Shown here piece after piece: positions 1 through 12,030 of a DNA stretch of 64,000 nucleotides. Both the position numbers and the translations under genes were made by a program. Origin of the DNA: Pontederia crassipes (Eukaryota > Streptophyta > Magnoliopsida > Commelinales > Pontederiaceae); NCBI GenBank assembly GCA_030549335.1, contig CM060190.1:63316118-63380117 (forward strand), read 5' to 3'. The notes beneath the pieces are model-generated. The model was not told the DNA's origin. It made no database searches and saw nothing but the letters and a program-made list of their open reading frames with translations. Position 1 is the first letter of the stretch; each line of letters starts with the position of its first letter.

Positions 1-2219
1 ATAATAAGGTGTGGGCCAATGACACACCGACGATCCTCTTGTTTCGTTTCCTCTTTGTGAATTTTATAATCATCATTTTTTTTAAGTTAAAATTCTCACG
101 GTACATGTGGATACAAAGCCACCTTGTGACGTATATCATATGCTTTGTCATGGACGTATATGTTACAAACTATCACAATCCGCCGACCCAAGAAAATATT
201 TAATATACCTACGAGTAGATATTTACTTAGACCGAGGGTAATTCGAATTTTAGGTGTCCCACTTCGATTAGCCATCAAAATGTGACGCACATAATTAAAT
301 GGTAAAATGTGATGTATTGTCATTTTCACTAATTAAGAGTTGTGAATTGATGTTATAGAGATGATTGAATACCCTATTGCATTAGAACAAGATATTTGTG
401 GCTAAATTGGTTGCTTCGGTATATGTCTAACATTTAGATCGACGAGATAATTAATCTCAGTCACATTTAATTTTTAGGATCTTGGCAAATTTCATCCTTT
501 TTTTTAAAAAAAAATCAGTTTATCGTCGAATTAATTATATGGAATTATGATGGTACTGATAAGTTAAATCTGTCGAGATAATTATTTTTAAAAAGAGGAA
601 ATGGCTGTAATTACCTGGATCGAGAATGAGTGTGTGGGTGTCTTAATTAAACAGGGGATGACGTGGGATGTTTAATTAGAGGGAGAGAGAGAGAGAGATA
701 TATAGAAGGATGTAATTATTGGAAGGGAGGGGGACTCATATGTGGAGGGGCAGTTGGGCGGGGGTTCCTGTGGGATCCGCGATAAGCGCCCGGCACGTTC
801 TAACCCCCCTCTCTCTCTCTCCCCCTACCCTCCCCCCCCCCCCCCCCACCCCCACCCCCCCACACCACCCAGTGTAGGCCCCACTATACAGCTGTTGAAA
901 TGTGTTCCTGTCTCCCTCCTCCCTCTTACCGCCTTGTTTTTCTATTATTATTCACTCCTTTCCCTCGCACTCCCTCGTACATTATCATGAATCTTTTTGT
1001 GTAAATAAAGTTAATAATTCTCAGTTTTAGCCTTCAATTTCGTTTCACAGCAAGGACTACCCACCAACTTATATTTTTTTTGTAATAAAACTACTCATCA
1101 TAGCAATTAGATTATTCTTGTGGTACGTTCATTATTTTATTTAAGATTATGAGAAATATCGTGGGAAAAAATATTTTTTAATTACAATCAATCTTAATGG
1201 ACGAGTCTAGTAGTAAAAGTTTATACTTTGTATTGCCTCTATAATGATATCGAAGTTTGGGTGGCGAAAAATTGCTACATAAGGAATCAGCTTTTCTTTT
1301 TTCTTAGAATCATCAAAATACAAAAATAAAATTAGTTGGCGCAATTAATTCGCCGAGTTATATTTGACGAGGGTTAGTAAATTTGTGTTTATTTTTTATA
1401 ATAATCAATTTGAACATAATATAATAACCTAATAACTCATGAGTTCTAAATCGAAAAAAAATAATTTTGAAAATAACGAGTAAAAAGGTTGAAAAAAACT
1501 CTCGGATTATTAATTATAGCATAATTAATTTTAATGAGTTTTTACCTTTCGGGTGTGCGTGGGCCACCATCAGCATTAATCAATCAGGCTCATTTCTTTT
1601 TTGCCCAGCTTCTTTTAGCTGGAGGCGTCAAAAGCAAAAATCACATTTATCTCCAAAGTCTACTTAATTAAGAGTATCTTTATTTGCATGTTAACTTCCT
1701 AACCATACATTCACATTAGATATTCCAGTCTCTCTCTCTCCCCCCTCTATCTATATTGTATGTTTCTTGCAAATTTTTTTCCTTGTTTCTCTCTCATCTG
1801 TCCCTTGGTTCTGTTTTAACCATGATCAGGCAGCAAAAAGAAGCCCCCCTCACCCTTCCTTACAGCGCAGCATTTTCGTTTGTTTTTATCATTCCCAATC
1901 CTCCCTGTCTCACATCATCACCTTCATCATTCATTCATTCATTCATCTCTCTCTTCTACCTTACTGTATCTCTTCCTGCCTTTCTTTCTCTCTCTCTATC
2001 TCTATCTCTATCTCTCTCCCTCCTCGCTGTTAATTGGATCTTCTTCAATTCTTCCAATCCATCTTTCTTCCTCTTCTCCACCGTAAGAAAAACAACCAAA
2101 ACTAAAATGTTCCTGGTCCTGGCTCCTGTTATGTGCACTCCTTTGCTTATGAATATTTAAGTGTTCGTTTTGGACAACTATTCTTTCAATCTCTCTTTCC
2201 TTCTCCAATAGCCTTCCTT

Positions 2220-2253
<34 letters not shown>

Positions 2254-2360
2254 AATACGTTATCTTTCTCTCCTTTCCAGTTGTCCATGCTCCCATCTTT
2301 TTCACCCCCTTCATGCACTGATTTCCTTTTCCAATTTACAATTCCTCCAATCTCCATTCC
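1..2360. other. AT-rich intergenic region upstream of the trihelix gene
   Basis: I see no supported gene here. The open frames are short and low in complexity, and they follow simple repeats: a C-rich tract at about 826-861, GA repeats near 682-697, and TC/TCTA repeats at about 1985-2020 and 2226-2250. The CT-rich stretch from about 1735 onward resembles a plant promoter or 5' leader and probably belongs to the downstream gene, but no convincing TATA box could be fixed. Confidence 0.5.
826..861. repeat. Poly-C tract
   Basis: An almost pure C run broken by a few A residues. It is a low-complexity mutable tract, and on the minus strand it is a poly-G run that could form a G-quadruplex. It is not coding. 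Confidence 0.8.
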
Positions 2361-2645
2361 ACCTCCCTTTCTCTCCCCTCACTGAGCAAGGGAGAGAGCG
2401 AGAGAGAGAAGGGGAAGAGTGCCGTCTCCAAAATCCCTCACCAGGCACTGTAGTTGCATTCGCAGTACTACTACTGCTGCTGTGCAGCAGCAGCAGCAGT
2501 TATCATTCAGTAGCAATTCAGAACTACTGCCACTGTCTGTGGTATCGGGTGGTGGTAAGCGCTAAAAAGAGCTTGACATCGCCGCAAATTTTGGAGAGCG
2601 AGTGTGGAACTGTGAAGGGGGCTGGGAAAAGATAATTCCCGAACC
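2361..2645 (+). promoter_or_regulatory. Likely 5' untranslated leader of the trihelix gene
   Basis: This stretch has GA-rich and CT-rich segments directly before the start codon. It includes a (CTG)3/(CAG)3 inverted repeat at 2474-2493 that could fold in mRNA. The transcription start is not visible, so the extent is inferred from composition and from the position of the ATG. Confidence 0.4.
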
Positions 2646-5600
2646 ATGCAGCAGCCCGGAGGAGGGTCCCAATACGGGGCGCCGCCCTCCGAGATGTCCC
2701 CATTCTCCTCCCCTGGTGCAGGCCCCCGAGCTCACGTGCTCTCAATTGATCCCCTCCACCACCACCACCAGCAGCCGTCGACGCAGCCACTGGCGCCCGA
2801 GAACGCGTCGCCCCTCAGCAGCCGCCCGCCGATGAGCAGCAGCGCCAGCTCCACGCCCCGTCCGCAGGCGTCGGCCTTCGACGAGCTGGCCCCCAACGTG
2901 GCAGGAGGCTTCCCGGACGACGACGCGCTGGCGATGGCAGCCGGAGAGGAGGCCGAGCGGGGCGCAGCCGCCGGGAACCGGTGGCCGCGGCAGGAGACGC
3001 TTGCACTGCTCAAGATCCGGTCGGAGATGGACGCCGCGTTCCGCGACGCCACCCTCAAGGGCCCTCTTTGGGAGGACGTCTCCAGGTAATTAAAGTGAAG
3101 AATTTGGCACACGATTGAGTTCATTCTTGTCAATTCTCGACAATTCACATCCAAAATGCTGAATCAGACTGTATCTCCCTTCCCCTGTGTTCTACTCAAT
3201 TTAGCAAGAAAAAGGAAAAAAAAAAAGAAAGCAAACGAAAAATACAGATCAGAACAGATCTTGAGAATTGAGTGCCTTGAAAGGTTTCTAATCACATGTA
3301 CCTAAGCTCACCACATTAATGCAAGAACGAGCAAAATACAAGATGAGAAAAAGATCGGCCTTTTTCAATCTTGAGAAAGAGATAGGCAACTGAATTGAGA
3401 GCTTTGGTAATTAGAACCGCCAGTACCACGGCGCCTGAACTGCGCTGGTGATGGCAACAGCAGTAACAGCAGCAGCAGCAGCTGAGCAAGTCCTGCTGCT
3501 AACTATTGTCGTGTGTTTCTGATGAGCTCCAGTTTTGGAAAGCAAAGAAAGCTACGGAGCAGTAGCCGTAGGAGTAGGAGTATTAAGCGTCTTGTTCTTA
3601 CTGTTACCCACCCCAACTCTCTTCACATACACACAAAGGTCGCTCAGATCCTTTTCTTGCTCTTTTTATTCTTGCTCACGAGCGCCAGCATCTTTTTTGT
3701 TGGCGTCTATACTACTAAAACTTCTCTGAATTCGATAAGAGGGTGCTTCAGATCAGGTGCGCATCAATCCCAAGCCAAAGACCTCATTTCTCTATGTCCG
3801 AAGCAGAACGGTTGAGGACTCCAAGAAGGGCAGAGGAAAGAGAGAGGAAAAAAAAGGGGAAAAAAAGAAACAAAGTGGGCACAGAACGCATGCATCCTTC
3901 ATCTGTCATCAAAGCGGCATATTATTATTCATGCAACCATCTTTGTCACTAATTTCAACAACTTTTTCATAGTTTTGGTATCAGTTTATAGTATATAATG
4001 ACACTGTAAGCTAGATGCTCTGAGTGTGCATGTGTGTGTGCACTCATGGCCATCTTATTTCTCTCTGTCCTTTCTGTGGGACTTTGTTCCTTACTCCTTT
4101 AGCCTCTTCCGCTGCAGCAGCTGGCGATGCCTGGTTTCTAGTGTTTTCTGGTATCATTGCGTTGCTGTTGACCTTATGGTCAGTACTGTTTTAATTGAGG
4201 CACTTGGTATCTGATGGGTTGATGCTTTATGCCCTTTACAGGAAATTAGCAGAGCTGGGATACAAGAGGAGCGCCAAGAAGTGCAAGGAGAAGTTTGAGA
4301 ACGTTCACAAGTACTACAAGCGCACGAAGGACGGCCGCGCCGGCCGTCAGGACGGCAAGAGCTACCGCTTCTTCAGCCAGCTGGAAGCCCTCCACAGCGG
4401 CGGAGGCGGCGGCGACGTCGCGGCGGTTCCTAATGCCGCGACCGCACCGCCCCTTAACGCGGCTTCCCCGACGCCAATTAGCTTCTCTGCGGCCATGGTA
4501 GGAGGGCCTTCAGGCACAAGAATCCAACCTTCGCCGATCTCCTCTGTGGCCCCATCACCCATGGCACCTGCGCCAGCGAGGTTACTCACCGAGCTGACCC
4601 CTGTGGGTGGACAGCATGGGGTCTCTGGTTCGGCAGCCACGGCCGCCGCCATTGCCGGACTCAGCTACTCCACCAATTCATCCTCCTCCTCTTCGTCCGA
4701 GGAGTCCGACGACGAGGTAACCGAAGATGCTGGTGGGGGCCAGGAAGGACGGAAGCGGAAGCGCAGTAATGGGGGAAGAGTCAGGTCGAAGTCCAGTCGC
4801 AAAATGATGGCGTTCTTCGAGGGATTGATGAAGCAGGTGATGGAACGACAGGAGGCCATGCAGCAAAGGTTCTTGGAGACCATCGAGAAGAGGGAACAGG
4901 ACAGGATGATCCGGGAGGAGGCGTGGCGAAGGCAGGAGATGGCCCGGCTCACCCGGGAGCAGGAGGTCTTGGCGCAGGAGCGCACCATGGCGGCAACAAG
5001 AGACAACGCCTTGATCTCTTATCTTCAGAAGGTCACCGGCCACACCATACCCATATCGACCGCGCCAGCCGCCGCAAGCACAACCATCTTCGCCACTTCT
5101 CTTGCGCCTCAAGCGACGTTCGTATCTCCTCCGCCGCAACCTGAACAGCAACCGCACCAGCGATCCCAATCATCTCAACAAAAGCATCACCAAAAGGCTG
5201 CGCCAATGCCGGTCCAACCGTTGCAGCAGCAGCCTCCTCCTCTTCCTCCTCCACGCCAAAGCGCCGAGGTCACAGGGAATCAGACATCAACCACCGAGCT
5301 CGTCGCAGGCGCAGACCCGCAGGACACGGGCGGGGCGTCCGTTAGCTTCGAGGCCTCGACGCTGTCGCCCTCGCGGTGGCCCAAAGCGGAGGTCCACGCG
5401 CTGATCAATCTCCGGAGCGAGCTCGACTCGAGGTACCAGGAGGCGGGGCCTAAAGGTCCGCTGTGGGAGGAGATCTCCGCCGGAATGCAGCGGCTTGGTT
5501 ATAACCGGAACGCCAAGCGGTGCAAGGAGAAGTGGGAGAACATCAACAAGTACTTCAAGAAGGTGAAGGAGAGCAACAAGAAGCGGCCTGAGGACGCCAA

Positions 5601-6268
5601 GACCTGCCCCTACTTCCACCAGTTGGACGCCCTCTACCGCAAGAAGCTGACCACAACTGGCGGCGGCAGTGGAGTTATCCGGAGGCAAGAGCAAGAAACT
5701 GATCCCTATCCCGAGCGCACGGAGGCGATGGCTCCGTCACAAACGTCAGAACAGTCACAGCCTTCCCAGGCAGAGCCCGTAGTGAACGGAGAAAACAGCG
5801 GGGGGAACTCAGATAGCATTGAAGGATCCGTCGGTGTACAGACTGCCAACGGAGCACTTCCGTCGAGCTACTTCGAAGAAGGAATGAAGAATGTAAGCGA
5901 CTCTCCGACTTCATACTATAGATGACCCAACAACATCATATGTAGCATTACTGGCTACATTTGATATATCCCAATCGTAATATGACCCAACTGTTGCATT
6001 GAAGCCAGAGGACATTATGAAGGAGCTGATGGAGCAAAGGCGTCAGCAGAACGCCGTGGACGACTATGACAAGTTGGACAGCGATAACACGGAGCAAGAT
6101 GACGACGAAGACGAGGACGATGACGACGACGAAGAAAGCAAGATGCAGTACAAGATACAGTATCAGCGACCGCAAGTGAACAGCTCAAACGGCACCGGAG
6201 GCAACGCGTCCACGGCAGCGCCGGCAGCTACAACCGCCGCAGGTTCCTTCGTTGCCATGGTTCAATAA
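2646..6268 (+). CDS. GTL1: Trihelix transcription factor, GT-2/GTL1 type (join 2646-3085, 4242-5892, 6005-6268)
   Basis: This gene encodes a nuclear DNA-binding protein of the GT-2 class, which binds GT-type promoter elements; Arabidopsis GTL1 restrains trichome growth and stomatal density. The three exons give 784 residues. The N-terminal trihelix spans about residues 111-197, starting NRWPRQETLALLK and split by intron 1. A basic nuclear-localisation-like patch (RKRKR) lies near 316, a long charged central helix at about 332-412, Q/P-rich linkers follow, and the second trihelix is at about 525-613 with CKEKWENINKYFKK. The C-terminal KPEDIMKEL-like block leads into an acidic run at about 729-742. 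Intron 1 (3086-4241) and intron 2 (5893-6004) are GT-AG and join in frame. The ATG is the first in the long frame and has a good context (accATGc). Exons are strongly GC-rich. Membership of the two-trihelix GT-2 class is secure; GTL1 versus the close paralogue DF1/GT-2 is not settled. Confidence 0.9.
3086..4241 (+). other. Intron 1 of the trihelix gene
   Basis: The donor is AG|gtaatt and the acceptor ttacag|G. Splicing splits an arginine codon (phase 2) and restores the conserved first trihelix across the junction (LWEDVSR then KLAELGYKRS). The intron is AT-rich, with a small CAG run near 3464-3482, and the open frames inside it are not gene-like. Confidence 0.9.
5893..6004 (+). other. Intron 2 of the trihelix gene (112 bp)
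   Basis: The donor is AAT|gtaagc and the acceptor attgaag|CCAGAG, phase 0. Removing it joins ...EGMKN to PEDIMKEL, a block usually present at the C terminus of GTL1-like proteins. The acceptor has a weak pyrimidine tract. If the intron is retained, translation stops at 5923-5925 and the acidic tail is lost. Confidence 0.75.
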
Positions 6269-6426
6269 CTTAGGTATCAGATCACCCACATCTTCGTGTG
6301 TCCTTGCTCACTCCCTGATCAAACGTACGTACCATGTGTACCTGCATTCCTACCAGTTTCCATCCACGACCAGTGTTGCTTTTGCACTGCCCAATTGCAC
6401 CCATTTCTGTCCTTCTCATTGTCCTT

Positions 6427-6428
<2 letters not shown>

Positions 6429-6498
<70 letters not shown>
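6429..6498 (+). repeat. (TC)35 microsatellite in the trihelix 3' UTR
   Basis: A pure TC dinucleotide run of 70 bp, about 160 bp after the stop codon, so probably within the 3' untranslated region. It is likely length-polymorphic. Confidence 0.95.
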
Positions 6499-6502
<4 letters not shown>

Positions 6503-6679
6503 CATACTTGTCCATTAACGACACTGTCATCATCTCCTATTTCCTCCTCTCTAGTAGTACTTTGCCAATTCGATCACAGGTGTTAGTGTTAGATTTAATG
6601 TTTAGTATAAGAGAGATTTGTATGGATGGTGGAATCCATCCCTGTCTATTTTATTGATTTGTTGTGGAAATGAATAAGA

Positions 6680-8221
6680 ATCCTCTTTGGGGCCAAAGGC
6701 ATGGGGCACACAGGAGCTACGAAGACAACAATAAGCTCAGCTCAGTACTGGATCATTCTTACAGGAGGCAAAACAATCAATCGATCAGGGAGAGTGGGGT
6801 TCACAGGAGCTCCTGAGAAGCACATGATCACAAGGATGTAAAGGAACAGTCTGTAAAAGCACTGTCTGATCCATTTACCTCCTTTCTCTCTCTCCCTTGT
6901 CATGAGCAACAAGACCGATTCACCCAAAAAGAAGATATATGTGATGTTTCAGCGCTGGGATTTTTCCTCTTTCGCTCAGTCCTTTTTTTTCTCTCTTCTT
7001 TTCCATTAAGATTAATCAAATTATGGTAAAAAAGTTCAAGTGTTGGTGAGTGATGTGATAAATTGTACATTTCCTAATTTTCTTCTCATTATTGTTGACG
7101 TTAGACTTTCGATTGTTTTTGTAAACAAGTCATTGTTGTTTGTTACGTGAAGTTAATTAAATAAAAGTTCCTCTTATGAAATACCATCTGTTGTTGTTTA
7201 CTCATGATTATAGACAATAAAAATTTATTTTGAGTTTGTGTGTGGGTGTGTGAAAGTTACTCTTCAGCTCATGATTTATATTTTTGCATGCTTAAATTTG
7301 AATTCATGTAATTAACTGCAAGCACTGTGCTCCTTAAGTACTCAAATATTTTTTTATTAAAAAGAAGTTGTACAGGGGTCTAGAAAATCATATTTTCATC
7401 TTGGAAAAGATTTTCTGCTCACAAAGAAGATCTGATCTTATTTCCATAAAAAAAACGATATGTACAAACATAATTTAACTATGAACATGAATAGAAAAAA
7501 AAATAAAAACTAATCTTAAGAATTATTTTCCATGGTACTAAGGTAAATTAAAATCCTAAAAGATAATTTGGTGCATTACCGATTTAATTAATTAATAATT
7601 TAGATTACTATTTAAATAAGTTATAATTATTAGTTATAACAATGTCAAGTATTGATAATATAAATAATAGTTAAAATAGCTAGAGAGTAAATTATCAAAA
7701 TACTTTAAAATTTTATTTCAGATATTCATCACATAGTATTATAAATAAATAAAATAAAAAAATGAATATAAATAAGAGAAGACTGAGGCAAAATTAAGAG
7801 TTATCTCTAATAATAAAGAAGACAAAGTTGAATAATATTTATTTATTAATAAAATATTAAAAATTAGAAATTTTGATTGAAAATATATTTTTGTCAAAAT
7901 GCTTGTTGCAATTGGTAATATGAAAATACCTCTTGTGGCTACTATCTAAGTTACCGGTGAGGTGATAATTAAAATTACAAGAGCAATTACTATTATCAAT
8001 AATAAATCATAACCAAACGAGATAATATGATCATGAAAATTTTAAATAAAATGAATCACACCAAATGATTTCTGATAAAATTATAAGATAAATGACCTCA
8101 TATCCCTAATAGAAAAATTGCATCGCAAACTTCGCCATAATAGTTAAAACTTAAAAGAGTATTATAGCTAAGAAAGCATAGTTGTGGAATTATGTGATAA
8201 GTCGTTCGGTGCTAGTAGCTC
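6680..8221. other. AT-rich intergenic DNA
   Basis: I see no gene or recognisable element here. The sequence becomes very AT-rich after about 7000, with short A/T homopolymers and no extended open frame of gene-like composition. Confidence 0.5.
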
Positions 8222-9245
8222 AAGTTTATGTATGACAATATCCTCGCCTCATGTGAGGTCCCATGGGGATTCCTCTTGTTCGGGGCCCGCATTCGGGGAT
8301 TTTTCTTTCATGAGGTCGAGAATGGGGGGCAAATTACTTCGCCCCCTCTTTCGGAGATCAGGACAAGATGAATTGCCTCCGTCCCTTCGGGTTCCTGTAT
8401 CCTTGTCTTAATTTTTAATTAATATTTTAGTATAATTATCAACCAATTAGATTGGATATATTAAATCTCAATCGTTCATTTCATCATATATAAGAAAAAA
8501 ACTTTCTTTCTTTTTCTTCCTCCCTAACCCTAATTTCTCTAGCGAGTCCTTCTCACGGCAGCGTCCTTCTCGGTGTGAGTTGGGGAGCGCGGACCTCGAT
8601 CCGGTGCTATCATCCGTCGGTGACTTCCTCTTCCCCTTCGGATCCTCTTGGAGTGTTTCTTCTTCAACACTAGCACGGTCGAGTCGCCATGCCCCATCAC
8701 TCAAAGTAGTTGCTTCGCAGCGACTCGCGCACTCGCTCCACCGGAAAGTTGAGCACCGTCGTCAACCCCCTGTTGGAGAATGCCACCTGGTCGTACGCCA
8801 ACGCAGCGGTCTCAGGGCTGTCGAATGTCCCCGGCCACAGCCGCTCACCTTTCCTTATTGAGTCGTGTATCTCCGCTACGAACTTCCCCCAGGGGCGCTT
8901 TTCGCACGTCGATGTATGCCGCCCTTCCGACATCGGAGCTTCTCGTTCTCTGTCAACGACTGTGGTTGCTTAACCCCCTTCTTCTTGTGCTCCATAAACA
9001 TATTAGGGCTACTGAGTTCGGGTAGTTGGGGCGTCAGCAGCGACGATGCCTTTTTCTAGTTGCAGGAGCATGTCCAGCAACAGAAATTGCTCGAGGTTGT
9101 CATTGGAGAATCGGGTCCTAGCCGGGGTTCGAGGCTCACGGGGATCGGGACGGAGGATTAATTTTTTTTGCACAGAGTATTCGGAGCAGGGAAGGAAATT
9201 CGGAGTCGAGGCGAGAAGAGTGTCTCCCGCTCCAAACAGGATCGG
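8222..9245. mobile_element. Non-autonomous hAT-like element carrying an ERF gene fragment (copy B)
   Basis: Both ends match, in opposite orientation, the ends of the element at 10595-11250. The left end (GACAATATCC, then GGTCCCATGGGGATTCCTC and TTCGGGGATTTTTC) parallels the reverse complement of 11090-11250. The right end (GGTTCGAGGCTCACGGGGAT through AGAGTGTCTCCCGC) parallels the reverse complement of 10600-10710. The interior differs between the copies: here it holds an ERF-type fragment. No transposase is visible, and terminal repeats and target duplication could not be fixed, so boundaries are accurate only to tens of bases. The hAT assignment rests on the TATGACAATATCC-type end and is tentative. 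Confidence 0.5.
8480..9130 (-). pseudogene. ERF (AP2/ERF group IX-like) transcription factor fragment, frameshifted
   Basis: Reading the minus strand, an AP2/ERF domain is clear at 8697-8910: [28 protein letters not shown], and the [13 protein letters not shown] block found after the domain in ERF1-like proteins. Just before it, the YRGVR-equivalent residues are in another frame (HRRAK), consistent with one lost base in the AAAAG run near 8900. Farther upstream a DNLEQFLLLDMLLQLEKG segment resembles the ERF1 N-terminal region. After the domain the frame changes again, and TVLVLKKKHSKR matches the conserved VALKRKHS motif. At least two frameshifts and some substitutions (for example WLGTF read as WPGTF) mean no functional ERF can be made. 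It lies inside the hAT-like element at 8222-9245, opposite to the window strand, so it was probably captured. Confidence 0.75.
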
Positions 9246-9892
9246 GTTCGGGTTCGATATGGAGAGTTACTATTTTTATCAAAATTTATTCATATTAAAT
9301 TAATTAAGTGTCAAAAAAATTACAACTTGACTTGTAGGAAAATTTAGCACGTTGATTGAGGAAAATAAAGCAAAATTTAAGATTTTTGGGGGTATAGCCG
9401 CGTCCTCCACATATAGGTGAATGGTAACTATTTCTTTTATGTGAGAATGTGGAGGTGTCCTCGAGAAGTCGAGATGCCCCCAATCTCTTTATCCGTGAAT
9501 CCTTTCCCAACCTATTTTTAGGCTTTTTAGCTTTTATTAAGGGATGATTTGATTAAGGAAAAAATAGTTTGACCAATAAATATGGTGAATTAATTAATGA
9601 ATAATAGTTAGCTCTTAACAAAAAAATTTTAAAAAATGTTTGATAGACATACTTTTGAATTAATTGATACTATGTAAATAGACATGAAGTGACAATTTAG
9701 ATAAATAATTTATTGTCATAGAATATAACTAAACTATTCATATCTATTTATAAAAGTATATTATTTTATTTTAAACAAAAAACATCATTTTATTACAAAA
9801 ACTAATCCATTACGTTCTAAAGAAAATTAAAACTCTTGAGTAATTTGATTTAATTGAGAATCCAATCATTTAAGTTGAATTAAAACATAAAC
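9246..9892. other. AT-rich intergenic DNA
   Basis: I see no gene. A short imperfect inverted repeat (CTCCACAT / ATGTGGAG) lies at about 9398-9457; otherwise the sequence is AT-rich and non-coding. Confidence 0.4.
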
Positions 9893-10531
9893 TGTAACAC
9901 GTCCAAATTTTTACAAAAAAAATAATTAAAAGTTTTACTCTTGCAGATGTCAAATTTTTGGACGTCCGAAACTCAAAACGACCATCCGTTATAGTGACTG
10001 ATCGACGATCTCAACAGACGCACAATCGGATGACTGAAGCACTTTCGAACGTTCAGAACTACAACGGGCGGAAAGATGGATAGATCAATTTTGATCTCTC
10101 TTTCTAACATTAAACTAAAAGGTTTATAACTCTTCTACCCATGATTTGAAGAGTTGGCCGAAACCTCACTATCATGTTTTTTAAAGTCCACCTTCTCCCT
10201 TCATTTCCCCTTCATCTTTCTCATTTTCTTCCATTGCCATTTATTTCTCATTCTTCTTGTTGGTTTCGGCCAGAGGAGGAGAGGAGCATCCCAATAGGCT
10301 CATAGGGCGTAAGAGAGCAAGGAGGTAGCTAAAGCTCGATCTAGAGAAGAAGAATCGAGAGGCGTGACTAAAAGATGTGTTTTCGGGATTTGAGTCATGA
10401 GGTTATTTTCAGACAAATCTTACATGTTCCAGAATCTTGTTAAGCTTAGACTTATGCTAGATTGGGTAGTATGCATGCGTTCTATCACAAAATCATGACC
10501 TTATGTTACTCACATTCTAGGTTCAGACGAA

Positions 10532-10533
<2 letters not shown>

Positions 10534-10585
<52 letters not shown>

Positions 10586-10594
10586 ATATATATA
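10534..10594. repeat. (AT)n(TG)n(TA)n compound microsatellite
   Basis: An AT run, then about nine TG units, then TA. The hAT-like element starting at 10595 abuts it, and more TA repeats follow the other end at 11250, so the element apparently inserted into this microsatellite. Confidence 0.85.
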
Positions 10595-11250
10595 CCCTAT
10601 TGAGGGTGGGGGACACTCCTCCCGCCCTTGACCCTACCCTCAATCCTCGATTGGGGGGAATTTTATCCTCTGCCTCGATCTCCGTGGAGCCTCGAACTCT
10701 CGCAGGGATCCCGATTCCCCGATTTTTTTATTAAAAAATATGGAAAAAAATTAAAAAATAACTCCCGATTCCTCGAACACTCGCCACCCTCTTCTAACAA
10801 GAACCGCCGCTGTCGTTGCCTTCCTCAAATGAGCACCGCTTCCATTGCCCTCCTCAAACGTGCACCGCTGCCATCGCCCTCCTCCACCCGCTGCCTTCGC
10901 TGGTGGGATCGATCATCGATTGTAGATAGAAGAAAAAATGTAAATGGAGGATCCGGCATGGTCCCATGGAGGAAGAAAGAGATAGAGTAGGAATTTAGAG
11001 TTTTTGTTATATATATGATAGTGGATGGTTGAGATTTGATATCAAGATTATAATAAAAATATGTATACATAATTAGGGTGCAGGAATTCGGGGCCCGCGG
11101 GGCCGGGACAACTCCCCCCATCCCGGTCCCACAAAAATGGTCTGGGGCAATTTTTCCCCATCCCTGACCCCGCGGGAGAAAAATTCCTCGAGTTCGGGGT
11201 CCGATCGAGGATTTCCCGTGGGGCCCCGTAGGAGGTAGGGGATATTGCCA
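10595..11250. mobile_element. Non-autonomous hAT-like element (copy A)
   Basis: A GC-rich-ended element within AT-rich DNA, with ends GGTGGGGGACACTCC on the left and GGGGATATTGCC on the right. Its reverse complement shares both ends with 8222-9245. It is bounded on both sides by TA repeats, so an 8-bp target duplication cannot be told apart from the microsatellite. The interior (10760-10930) holds short GC-rich repeats around GCCCTCCTCAAA and no recognisable gene. Confidence 0.5.
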
Positions 11251-12030
11251 TATATATATATATATGATTATATGTGATGCATGCTAATAATTTAGAAGAT
11301 TATTGATACATGTTAAGTTAGATGAAATCAATGACAGTTCATATGCCTTCATTGTGATGATTGACCGATCTAAGGTGTGTTGATATTATGAAATGATTTC
11401 GAAACCTTTAATATAGCATTTGGTTAGAAAAGTTGAATGGCTCGAATATTACATATAATGAAGACAATTTATGCATGATGAAATTGATGATATGATATGC
11501 TTGTGGATCATGCCATATGTTAGTATATATGTTAGATTGTGTTAGATCTTGTTTGTACCGAAAATTGATTGAAAACATAAGAATTTTCACAATGATTTGT
11601 GTCTCTACTGATATGAAACTGACAACCAGAATCTCTTTCGGGCATTCGATTCATCCCTGCAAGGGAATAGCGAGTACCATATCGGACGCTTGAAATTAGA
11701 TCAGACGATCGATATGGACTAGAACGAAAGTTCAAAATTCTTTCAAATGATCGAACTGAAAAATGTCGAGATTAAAAAATGACGACGCTAACCGATCGAA
11801 AACTTTTCGAGCGACTAATTTGGATTACCATGCCTGAAGAGCATTCGAAGGTGGACGGAGAAACTATTCGCAACCGACCGAGGAAGACGACACTATTTAT
11901 AGCGAACGACCGGTAAAGTTTTAACCGACCGAAACTCTGGATCGAAAGTTCAAGAACCTCCTCATGTTTTAAGCAACGACCAAACCTCTTTCGATATATG
12001 TTGGAATGACCGATAGATGCACGCAGAATG

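Noticed and set aside
742..990. Open frame rich in P and S
   Set aside because: It follows the poly-C and CT tracts and has no recognisable domain.
4195..5925. Trihelix gene as a single exon ending at 5925
   Set aside because: The first trihelix would lose its start, and the conserved KPEDIMKEL block at 6002-6028 would be excluded; GT-AG introns join all parts in frame.
6252..6657. Three open frames of SLSLSL type after the trihelix stop
   Set aside because: They are translations of the (TC)35 repeat in the 3' UTR.
8697..8933. A functional small ERF gene
   Set aside because: The domain start is in another frame, the C-terminal motif is in a further frame, and the block lies inside transposon ends.
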